Of a stretch of DNA of 51,536 nt, positions 45,077 through 51,536 are shown one piece after another. Every line of letters begins with the position of its first letter. Within the stretch, counting starts at the first letter, position 1. Both the position numbers and the translations under genes were made by a program. Source of the stretch: Clostridium sp. CCUG 7971 (lineage in GTDB: Bacteria; Bacillota; Clostridia; Peptostreptococcales; Peptostreptococcaceae); NCBI RefSeq assembly GCF_017590215.1, contig NZ_JAFFPK010000040.1:1-51536 (forward strand), written 5' to 3'. The notes beneath the pieces were generated by a model. It was not told the origin of the DNA, searched no databases, and saw only the letters and a list, made by a program, of their open reading frames with translations.

Positions 45077-45764
45077 GCCTTAACACCTGATTAGGATATA
45101 TAGTATATTTTGAAGTTTTATATTTTTTATTATATGAGTCCATTAGTTCTTTATTTAATTTATATATTTCAGGATATTTACTACCATTTCCAAGCTGTGA
45201 TTTACAGATACTCCAAAGAGAATCACCTTTTTTAACTTTATAAGTTTTATTTGATGGTTTTTGGTTTGAATCTGGTCTTTTGTTATCAACTGTTCCTGAT
45301 GGGTTTTGTGATCCATTATCTGGTTTTGATATAACAATTTTTTTAGTTGCATAGTCCCTATATTGTTTTAGTTTTATAGGTATTGTTATATCTGAATTAT
45401 CCTCAGCATCTTCAGTAATAGAGTAATCTTCTATAGTAACTTTCATATTTGTATGGAATAAAATAGTGCCACTTGGTGAAGTTCGTGACACTATAAATTG
45501 AAATGGCTTGCCATTTTTTAATTTTTCTATTTCATCCAAAAAATATTGAGCATTTTTAAATTCTTCTTTGTATGTAGCAAAAGGATATTTCCTATGTGGT
45601 ATACGTGCATCAAATGTAATATCTGTTAATCCCGCTTTTTTTGAAATATTAACCTCACCATGATTAATTAAATCAACAGTTTTATTTTTATTATTTATTT
45701 TTAAATCCAATTTAGAAGGTGCTATAGGTAATAATAGTGTGTTTAAATAAAAGTAATAAGCCAT
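45069..45764 (-). CDS. LysM-containing tail protein (XkdP-like)
   Basis: 231 residues: the N-terminal XkdP part (ISKKAGLTDITFDARIPHRKYPFA, SITEDAEDNSDITIPIKLKQYRDY), a Pro/Asn linker and a C-terminal LysM at about 177-230 (YKVKKGDSLWSICKSQLGNGSKYPEIYKLN). LysM may grip peptidoglycan during tail penetration or fix the hub. It lies between the tape measure and the hub, the usual order. Confidence 0.92.
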   Translation of the reverse strand: MAYYFYLNTLLLPIAPSKLDLKINNKNKTVDLINHGEVNISKKAGLTDITFDARIPHRKYPFATYKEEFKNAQYFLDEIEKLKNGKPFQFIVSRTSPSGTILFHTNMKVTIEDYSITEDAEDNSDITIPIKLKQYRDYATKKIVISKPDNGSQNPSGTVDNKRPDSNQKPSNKTYKVKKGDSLWSICKSQLGNGSKYPEIYKLNKELMDSYNKKYKTSKYTIYPNQVLRLE

Positions 45765-45777
45765 TTTTTACCCCCCT

Positions 45778-47727
45778 TTATATATGTGTTCCTTCAGATG
45801 CAATAACCATTGATTCGTAAACTTTCTCTTCTAAATAACTAACTACACCATCTAAATCTAATTCAGAGTTTATATTGTTATTGTTATTCATATCTATTTT
45901 TATTTGAGAAGTAGTGAATCTATTTATAACTTCTTGTTCTGCAATTTCTCTAAGATATTTTAAATCTTCTGCAGATGCTGTCATTGTATTTGCCATCTTT
46001 GCTGTATTACTAGCTGTATCTTTAGATCCACTTCCAGCGTCAGCCATAGAATTTTTTAGCCCATCTAAAGAATTTGATTTTTTTAAATTATCTAAAGGTC
46101 CACGTTGTTTTAAATCTTTAAGGAAGTCACTTTCCTTACCTAAACCAAATTTATCTTTGGTATTACCAAATAGATTTTCCATTTTAAACTTACTTCCTAA
46201 TTCAGAGCCCCATTTGTTCCCCATGTTAAAAGCATCACCATAATTAAATCTCTTTGATGTTTTAAATTTAGAAGCATCTACTGGTTCCATAACTACTTTT
46301 CCTTCACCTACAAAACCATCTACTGCTCCTTTTAAATTTTTTTTCCATCCATTTATTGTATTTTCAAGATTTGACCCAAATATAGTATCTATAGTACTAG
46401 CAATTCCTGATAGTATCGATAGCACAGTATCAGCAAGTCCTGCAAATAGCCTTATAACCGCTCCTATAGGATCGGTAAAAACATTACCTACAAAATTTGC
46501 TACAGTAGCTATTACGTTCCATATCGTAGCAAACACATCTACAACTATATTAGCTAAAGCAATAATTAAATTTCCTATAAACGCTCCTGCCATCATAAAA
46601 GCACCTGCAATTATTCCAGTAGCGCTAAGAGATGTTCCTGCAAAGTGATTAACAGCTCCTATTACAGCATAGAATAAAGCTATTATTGCTATTATACCTA
46701 TTATTATCCATGTTAAAGGACATGCACTTAAGGCGGCATTTAATCCCTCTTGAGCAAGAATTAGACCAAATATAGCAACCGACAATACTGCACTTTGAAT
46801 AGCTTGGAATGCTTTGGCAGCAGCCGTTGTTAACGTCTTTAACCATGCAATCCCCATTGTAGCGTTATAAACTATCAATGCTGCTATAAGTCCCCAAATT
46901 AGTGGTTCCATAATAGACCAATTTTGAATAAATATATTAGCAATACCTAAGGCTAAATTCCCTAAAACAACTCCAATCAATGTAAATGCTGTAACAATGC
47001 CATTAGCAAAACTTTGAAATGCATTACTATTTGCAATTTCATTAAAGTCTTTTAATATTTGTTGAAAAGCCATGGTCGATTGATTCTTTAATGAGGTAAA
47101 AACTTGCCCAAATGTAGTAGGCATACTTTCAAACTGTTTATTTGTCTCCTCTGATGTACTTAAAATAGCATTTTTAACTATATCTGCTGAAAGCTTGCCT
47201 TTAGATGCAATTTCAAATATTTTATTAGTAGGAACATCTAAGTAATCAGAAATTGACTGAATTATATTAGGTGCAGATTTAAATACATCATTCAATTGTT
47301 GTGCGCTAAGTGAACCAGATCCTAATCCATTTGTTAATTGTGATATTGCTGAATTAATCCCTTCACCACTTGTTCCGGCCATTATAAAGTTTTTATTTAG
47401 TTGCTCTGCAAAATCTACCATCTCAGATGTAGAATTAAAAGCATTACCTGCATTTACACCCAAACTGTATACCATTTGGGAAGTTCCCTCATATGCACTT
47501 CTTGAGTTTTGAGCAGATGTATATATTTTTTTATTTAAATCATCTATACTTTGTGCTCCATCATTTATCATACTTATTCTAGTTTGAGCATTAATTAACT
47601 CATCTGATAGCTGCATGACTTCACTTATATTAGGTATTGTTATATAGTTAGAGGCAAATCCTACCATTTTATTAGTAATCGTATCAAACATATCAGCCAT
47701 AGTAGCTGACTTTTTAATAGTTGCCAT
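45778..47727 (-). CDS. Tail tape measure protein
   Basis: 649 residues, N-terminal tape-measure domain (SEVMQLSDELINAQTRISMIN, AFNSTSEMVDFAEQLNKNFIMAGTSGEG). Several hydrophobic helices at about 235-425 form the membrane-inserting part, and the tail is helical. It is short for a myophage tape measure, which predicts a short tail, since length scales with it. GGAGG precedes the ATG. An intrinsic terminator lies just upstream. Confidence 0.92.
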   Translation of the reverse strand: MATIKKSATMADMFDTITNKMVGFASNYITIPNISEVMQLSDELINAQTRISMINDGAQSIDDLNKKIYTSAQNSRSAYEGTSQMVYSLGVNAGNAFNSTSEMVDFAEQLNKNFIMAGTSGEGINSAISQLTNGLGSGSLSAQQLNDVFKSAPNIIQSISDYLDVPTNKIFEIASKGKLSADIVKNAILSTSEETNKQFESMPTTFGQVFTSLKNQSTMAFQQILKDFNEIANSNAFQSFANGIVTAFTLIGVVLGNLALGIANIFIQNWSIMEPLIWGLIAALIVYNATMGIAWLKTLTTAAAKAFQAIQSAVLSVAIFGLILAQEGLNAALSACPLTWIIIGIIAIIALFYAVIGAVNHFAGTSLSATGIIAGAFMMAGAFIGNLIIALANIVVDVFATIWNVIATVANFVGNVFTDPIGAVIRLFAGLADTVLSILSGIASTIDTIFGSNLENTINGWKKNLKGAVDGFVGEGKVVMEPVDASKFKTSKRFNYGDAFNMGNKWGSELGSKFKMENLFGNTKDKFGLGKESDFLKDLKQRGPLDNLKKSNSLDGLKNSMADAGSGSKDTASNTAKMANTMTASAEDLKYLREIAEQEVINRFTTSQIKIDMNNNNNINSELDLDGVVSYLEEKVYESMVIASEGTHI

Positions 47728-47751
47728 ATAACACCTCCCTTTATCTAATAA

Positions 47752-47782
47752 AAAGATACTTACTATAGATGTAAGTATCTTT
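47752..47782 (-). terminator. Internal terminator before the tape measure gene
   Basis: AGATACTTAC and GTAAGTATCT form a 10 bp stem with a 7 nt loop and T-run on the minus strand, between the chaperone extension and the tape measure gene. It would lower expression of the downstream genes. Confidence 0.82.
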
Positions 47783-47788
47783 TTATTA

Positions 47789-47976
47789 TTATCTTTTTTT
47801 ATTTTTTCTTTTTAATTCTTTTGCTTCTTTTTTATCTTCATCTATTTTAATTTGAATAGATGCTGCAGTAAATGCTTTCTCTTGAACAGGCATTGAATCA
47901 TAAGTACTTGGTTTCCATTTTAATTTGTGGATGCAATAATGAGCTATATTGCTATCAAAATCGCCTCCCAAAATTA
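47789..47976 (-). CDS. Tail-assembly chaperone extension, made by -1 frameshift
   Basis: After the slip, reading continues LILGGDFDSNIAHYCIHKLKW and ends with a lysine-rich tail (ELKRKNKKR), about 62 residues. The only start inside is a TTG without suitable spacing. The fused product of about 202 residues corresponds to the GT-type chaperone that holds the tape measure while the tube assembles. The tape measure gene follows, as expected. Confidence 0.82.
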
Positions 47977-48396
47977 GTTTTTTGCTTCTTCTACCTTATC
48001 TTCAAATGATTGTTCAAATCCATTTATCTTTTGAACTAAACTTAAATAATCTGCATACTCACCAGGCAATAGCATTTTTTTCAACGTCTCATCAGCTCCC
48101 ATGGCTTTATAAGAGTCTTGTAATTCTGCATCATTTAAATTCGGATATACTGTACATTTTACAGCTAATAACCCTACATATTTATTAAAGTCTGTTTCTG
48201 CTGTAAATTGATTATTTTTTCCCGGTATAGGGACTCTTTTTGTACAAGATTTTCTTAATAATTCATCATCTTGAGAAGTTATTGGCTGTACTTCCCACGC
48301 TACTGGTTTTCCATTTATTACGAATCTATCTGAAACAACATGTTTCTCATTTTCTATTTTTATTACATTTTGACTTAGAAAAGCGCTTAAGCTCAT
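47974..48396 (-). CDS. Tail-assembly chaperone (XkdN-like)
   Basis: 140 residues with the XkdN pattern (SLSAFLSQNVIKIENEKHVVSDRF...KPVAWEVQPI). It lies between the tube and the tape measure. Its last codons GCA AAA AAC TAA contain the slippery heptamer used to make the longer form. The short form is the G-like chaperone; the ratio of both forms is thought to be important for tail length. Confidence 0.9.
   Translation of the reverse strand: MSLSAFLSQNVIKIENEKHVVSDRFVINGKPVAWEVQPITSQDDELLRKSCTKRVPIPGKNNQFTAETDFNKYVGLLAVKCTVYPNLNDAELQDSYKAMGADETLKKMLLPGEYADYLSLVQKINGFEQSFEDKVEEAKN
47977..47983 (-). promoter_or_regulatory. Programmed -1 ribosomal frameshift site A AAA AAC
   Basis: The heptamer A AAA AAC stands in the zero frame immediately before the TAA of the chaperone gene. 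AAGG lies 10 nt upstream (47994-47997), the distance at which a Shine-Dalgarno-like element stimulates slippage. The -1 frame is open into the extension. Confidence 0.88.
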
Positions 48397-48422
48397 ACTA
48401 CTGTACCTCCAAATTTTATTTT

Positions 48423-48461
48423 AAATAAAAAACACATATATATTAGAAGAATATATATGTG
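48423..48461 (-). terminator. Internal terminator after the tube gene
   Basis: CACATATATATT and AATATATATGTG form a 12 bp stem with loop CTTCT on the minus strand, followed by TTTTTTATTT. It lies directly after the tube stop and before the chaperone gene. Confidence 0.82.
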
Positions 48462-48462
48462 C

Positions 48463-48933
48463 TTAAAGCATACAACTTAATACTCTGAATTTTTCTGGCA
48501 TTTGGAAATCTTCAAATGTAAAGTCTACATCTTCATCTAAATATTCAGCATCAGCATCAAATTTAGTTAATATTCCACCATCTAAGTTTGCATCTTTCAA
48601 TATTACTGTTTGTCTACCTATTGATGATGTAGGATCCTCATTAGTAACCTGTATATCAAAATAAACATCTTCTCCTGTTTCTTTGTATCTATACATTAAC
48701 TCTCTTAATATACTTTGATTATAATGCATAGTCGCAGATCCAGTTCCTTCCCATCCAGTTGCCTTATTGCCTTTACCTGTTTTACCTAGTATAGGCACCT
48801 TAGATTTCGTCTTCTCAAGTTTAGCCTCTAGGCTAATCATTTGTGCAAAATTATATCTATTACCTTCTATTGTAATAAAACATTCTGCTAGGTTTGCACT
48901 TATTGTATCTTTAGCATTCATTGTTTGAGTCAT
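48463..48933 (-). CDS. Tail tube protein (XkdM-like)
   Basis: 156 residues with family features: MNAKDTISANLAECFITIEGNRYNFAQM, the KVPILGKTGKGNKATGWEGTGSATMHY segment and DANLDGGILTKFDADAEYLDEDVDFTFEDF. It polymerises into the inner tube. GGTGG lies 6 nt before the ATG. It is followed by a terminator, consistent with the high copy number needed. Confidence 0.93.
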   Translation of the reverse strand: MTQTMNAKDTISANLAECFITIEGNRYNFAQMISLEAKLEKTKSKVPILGKTGKGNKATGWEGTGSATMHYNQSILRELMYRYKETGEDVYFDIQVTNEDPTSSIGRQTVILKDANLDGGILTKFDADAEYLDEDVDFTFEDFQMPEKFRVLSCML

Positions 48934-48951
48934 AACTATCCACCACCTTAA

Positions 48952-50262
48952 TTATTTAACTGCAACTGTCATATACAGTTTTTCCATTGCATTTATTACT
49001 TCAACTGCATCAGTAACTACTACAGATTTTTTACAATTTCCTTCTTCAACTATAATTTCATCTGGTTTAAAACTTTCTAATGCATTAAGTTCTTCTAATC
49101 CTTTATGATGCGTAACTATATCGTTCCAAAAACTAACCCTTCCAGAAGGTGTATTTGGAATGTTTCCTAGATATTTTTTATTAAATAATATAGCTATATC
49201 ATTTGCAATTTGGTCTAATACACGTATAGTTTGATTGCTAGCAAAGTCATCTGTTTTTTCTTCAGTAAAAGATGTAAATGTATTTATATCTTCCAATATA
49301 CGTATCTCATCTCCAACTTTATGGAATATAAATTTACCGGCTAATAATGCTTCTTCTAGTTCTAACTGAGTGTAGTCAACATTAACTATAAACTCACCAT
49401 CATATTTTTTATTTGTATTACTTTTATTTATTGCACATCCAGCTTCAGCTCCTAATGTCCAATAAACTAAACTTGATTCTAATTCACCATCATCTTTAAC
49501 TGAATTCTCCGCAGATATTATACCTTCATGATCTGCAGTTTCTTTTTTATATAATACAGCCTGGCACTTTAATCCTATATCTTCTCTCATTCTCTTTGTA
49601 AAGGCTACAAATAGATTTTTTATCTCATCTGATGTAGATAAACATCCTATTGTATCAAAGTTATAAGATTCAATTTTATCTAAAAACTTCTGATATTCAG
49701 TTCCTGTTACTGAACTTCCATTTGTTCCACCGGCTAAAGGTGTCGATGCCGTTAACTCTAAATCCTGACTTTTATTCCATGAAACCCAGTCATTGTCCTT
49801 TAAATCAGTAGTAGCGCTTACAATCTGTAAATCTACTTTTTTATTATCTAACATTGTACTTACATCAAATAAGTCTCCATTGTCTATATTAGTTTCTATA
49901 ATTATCTTTATATCATTTCCTCTTATGCCACTATATCTGGCAGTAGCAAATTTATTAGTAGATTTAACACCCTTGTTTAATCTATAAAAATATCCTTCTT
50001 TAGCATTTTTAAATAAGTCTCTTAAACCTTTTAATTTTTTGTGGTCATAGTTATATCCAAATTTCTTAAGTGCATATCTTTGAAACTCTTCATATGTTAC
50101 TTTAAATACTTCATCTTCAGAACACCAATCAAGCTCTAATGCTAATGCTACAACACCTCTATCAGACATCATAGATGATACTCTTGATGCACTGACAAAG
50201 TTTATATACGATCCAGGTAATATCTTATTCTGAGCTATAAATGCTCCACCACCTAATGCCAT
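48952..50262 (-). CDS. Tail sheath protein (XkdK-like)
   Basis: 436 residues. The start GGGAFIAQNKILPGSYINFVSAS, the ARYSGIRGNDIKI segment and the C-terminal VEVINAMEKLYMTV region are diagnostic of contractile tail sheaths of the C. difficile phage and PBSX type. It shows that the tail contracts (myovirus or R-tailocin). ATG follows the stop of the 59-residue gene without a gap, indicating coupled translation. Confidence 0.95.
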   Translation of the reverse strand: MALGGGAFIAQNKILPGSYINFVSASRVSSMMSDRGVVALALELDWCSEDEVFKVTYEEFQRYALKKFGYNYDHKKLKGLRDLFKNAKEGYFYRLNKGVKSTNKFATARYSGIRGNDIKIIIETNIDNGDLFDVSTMLDNKKVDLQIVSATTDLKDNDWVSWNKSQDLELTASTPLAGGTNGSSVTGTEYQKFLDKIESYNFDTIGCLSTSDEIKNLFVAFTKRMREDIGLKCQAVLYKKETADHEGIISAENSVKDDGELESSLVYWTLGAEAGCAINKSNTNKKYDGEFIVNVDYTQLELEEALLAGKFIFHKVGDEIRILEDINTFTSFTEEKTDDFASNQTIRVLDQIANDIAILFNKKYLGNIPNTPSGRVSFWNDIVTHHKGLEELNALESFKPDEIIVEEGNCKKSVVVTDAVEVINAMEKLYMTVAVK

Positions 50263-50442
50263 CTATTTCACCTCACCCTTCATAAACTTTTCTATTAATC
50301 TATCAACTTCATCCATAGAGTAATGTTTACTTTTATCTAAAATAGCATTTAACAAATCTCTTCTTTTTCTATACTTCTTAGAATTAGTTATTTGATTTTT
50401 ACTAAATTTATTAATTTTAATTTCTTCACTCTTTTTATCCAT
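50263..50442 (-). CDS. Small basic protein before the sheath gene
   Basis: 59 residues, lysine-rich (MDKKSEEIKINKFSKNQITN, then SKKYRKRRDLLNAIL, end EKFMKGEVK), predicted helical. AGGTGA precedes the ATG. The position between the tail terminator and the sheath, and the gapless junction to the sheath, argue that it is a real, translated gene. Function unknown. Confidence 0.75.
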   Translation of the reverse strand: MDKKSEEIKINKFSKNQITNSKKYRKRRDLLNAILDKSKHYSMDEVDRLIEKFMKGEVK

Positions 50443-50446
50443 GAAA

Positions 50447-50875
50447 TCACCTCTTTATTATTTGTTTTATAGAAATACTTTCTATTGATTCATCTTTAAC
50501 TTTATCCTTTACTACAAACACATTATAATTAATGAAAAAATGCAATACGTTGCTAAAGACCTCTGAGTTTATCTTGCTTCCTCTCACTAAACTTTCATTA
50601 AGTGAGATATACTCTAATCCATCAATTAGTTTTTCATTTATATCATTAATTTCTTTATTCTTTTTATTTGATAAACTAGGGAAATATCGAATCTCAAAAG
50701 TATATTCTCTATAGAATCTATTCTTTAATTTTGGTGTATTAGTTGAATTTAGTAGATATATAAAAAAACAAGGCTCATTAAATCCTTGATCTCTAGCTTC
50801 ACTATAAATTTCATAACTATCACCAAATATCTCATTAAGTTTCATTGATATTCCATCTATAATACTATTTACCAT
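50447..50875 (-). CDS. Tail terminator-like protein
   Basis: 142 residues resembling the DUF6838 / tail-terminator group: VNSIIDGISMKLNEIFGDSYEIYSE followed by FFIYLLNSTNTPKLKNRFYREYTFEIRYFP. These cap the tube at the head-proximal end. It is found in both prophages and tailocins. It overlaps the preceding 86-residue gene by one base. Confidence 0.82.
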   Translation of the reverse strand: MVNSIIDGISMKLNEIFGDSYEIYSEARDQGFNEPCFFIYLLNSTNTPKLKNRFYREYTFEIRYFPSLSNKKNKEINDINEKLIDGLEYISLNESLVRGSKINSEVFSNVLHFFINYNVFVVKDKVKDESIESISIKQIIKR

Positions 50876-51135
50876 TAAAAGTATCTCCTAATATCTTTAT
50901 TGTTTTTTTCTATTATTTTATCTGATTGAGAGTCTATTTTTATGAAATTTAGTATCTCAATTTGATAAATTTTTCTAACTTTACCAGTTGATGAATAATA
51001 TATATTTTTTAATATATCTATAGAGCTATCTGACAATATCTTACTAGCTTCATTATTGTAAAGCGATTCAGCAGCATTCTTACTTCCTATAGGTGGTCCT
51101 CTTTTAAATAAATATTCATTTAAATATCTTGGCAT
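50875..51135 (-). CDS. Small protein opening the tail operon
   Basis: 86 residues, basic, with MPRYLNEYLFKRGPPIGSKNAAESLY at the start and helical remainder. GGGAGG lies 6 nt before the ATG. No family recognised. It could be a head-tail joining remnant or a tail-specific cap. It is the first gene after the terminator at 51170-51199. Confidence 0.65.
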   Translation of the reverse strand: MPRYLNEYLFKRGPPIGSKNAAESLYNNEASKILSDSSIDILKNIYYSSTGKVRKIYQIEILNFIKIDSQSDKIIEKNNKDIRRYF

Positions 51136-51169
51136 ATCACTACCTCCCTTATTGGTTATTTTGAGAACT

Positions 51170-51199
51170 AAAAAAGAATCCTAATAAATCGGATTCTTC
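51170..51199 (-). terminator. Terminator just upstream of the tail operon
   Basis: AAGAATCC and GGATTCTT form an 8 bp stem with a 9 nt loop, followed on the minus strand by six T. Only about 25 bp separate it from the first tail gene's ribosome binding site, too little for a separate promoter, so the tail genes must be read through it or from a promoter upstream. Confidence 0.82.
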
Positions 51200-51536
51200 T
51201 CTATAAATTTAAAATTTTATAAAATTCAAACTCACCATCCCTCTTACCAAAATAGCATTAAATGTTAAGCTTCTTATAATAAAACTGCTTTTGATGTAAG
51301 TTATAAGAATTATATCTTCCAAAGCTACTACTTACATATTAACCAGAATAGTTAGTCCTGGTTTAAATGTATATATAAAGCCTATTGGGAATATTTCTAT
51401 AGTACTATTATCTCATGTTTATTTTATTAATGTAGGTAATAAACCGGTATTTCATAAAAAATTTAATCCAAATAACATATCTTGATTATTTATAAATAAA
51501 AATAGCCTAAGATATTATAAAATGTACCCTTTGTAA
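51200..51536. other. 337 bp without an intact gene at the right edge
   Basis: No complete frame. A minus-strand frame stays open for about 25 codons (NSTIEIFPIGFIYTFKPGL), meets a TAA, and continues open for another 45 codons. This may be chance or the relic of a phage gene. The promoter of the tail operon should lie here or beyond the edge, but no consensus pair is obvious. Confidence 0.35.

Noticed and set aside
45914-46243. Plus-strand frame of 109 codons
   Set aside because: Antisense of the tape measure gene; its open length follows from the codon composition of that gene.
1-51536. CRISPR arrays, tRNA or rRNA genes, insertion sequences
   Set aside because: No regularly spaced repeats, no cloverleaf with a T-loop and acceptor end, and no transposase were found on either strand by eye.

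Overview
The window comes from a very AT-rich Gram-positive anaerobe of the Clostridia, most probably a Peptostreptococcaceae member (the Clostridioides / Paeniclostridium / Paraclostridium group). This rests on codon use, on riboswitch-controlled transport operons, and on a tail and lysis module that resembles C. difficile phages and R-type bacteriocins. The genus call is inference; no rRNA or tRNA gene is visible. Most genes lie on the minus strand.

Positions 1-35.7 kb are chromosomal. In order they hold a partial XRE-cupin regulator, a two-component system with an ABC exporter whose permease is split in two (0.6-5.7 kb), and a zinc-ribbon membrane protein with a GNAT acetyltransferase. Next come metNIQ plus an M20 amidohydrolase behind a SAM-I riboswitch (6.8-10.9 kb), an orphan 361-residue protein, and a thiamine-precursor ABC operon behind a TPP riboswitch (12.2-15.2 kb). 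These are followed by a Nudix hydrolase, a tandem glycine riboswitch with a Na+/alanine-glycine symporter (16.5-18.2 kb), a PAS-PAS-GGDEF-HD-GYP protein, miaB, a DUF421/DUF4363 pair, and argG behind a partly doubled T-box leader. Then there is an operon of HD protein, FG-GAP-like lipoprotein, response regulator, histidine kinase and truA (24.7-29.6 kb). The section ends with a charged protein split at a poly-A tract, larE with an rlmL-type methyltransferase, a DUF2238 membrane protein, and a YtrA-type GntR/ABC operon.

Positions 35.9-51.2 kb form a contractile-tail and lysis module, read from right to left. The order is tail terminator, sheath, tube, tail-assembly chaperone with a -1 frameshift site, tape measure, LysM protein, hub/tail lysin (3D plus NlpC/P60), XkdR/S/T-like baseplate proteins, YmfQ-like protein, fibres (one with a kelch propeller), XkdX, UviB/BhlA-like holin and amidase endolysin. 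No capsid, portal or terminase gene is visible up to the right edge, and a terminator stands just upstream of the first tail gene. The module is therefore either the tail half of a prophage or an R-type tailocin.

The lysis end is the most unusual part. The endolysin appears to start at AUA. A relic of a UviA/TcdR-type sigma factor lies just downstream, also with AUA at Shine-Dalgarno spacing, and a second, decayed endolysin copy lies beyond it. Three hairpin terminators sit at or inside the tail operon and probably tune the dosage of its products.
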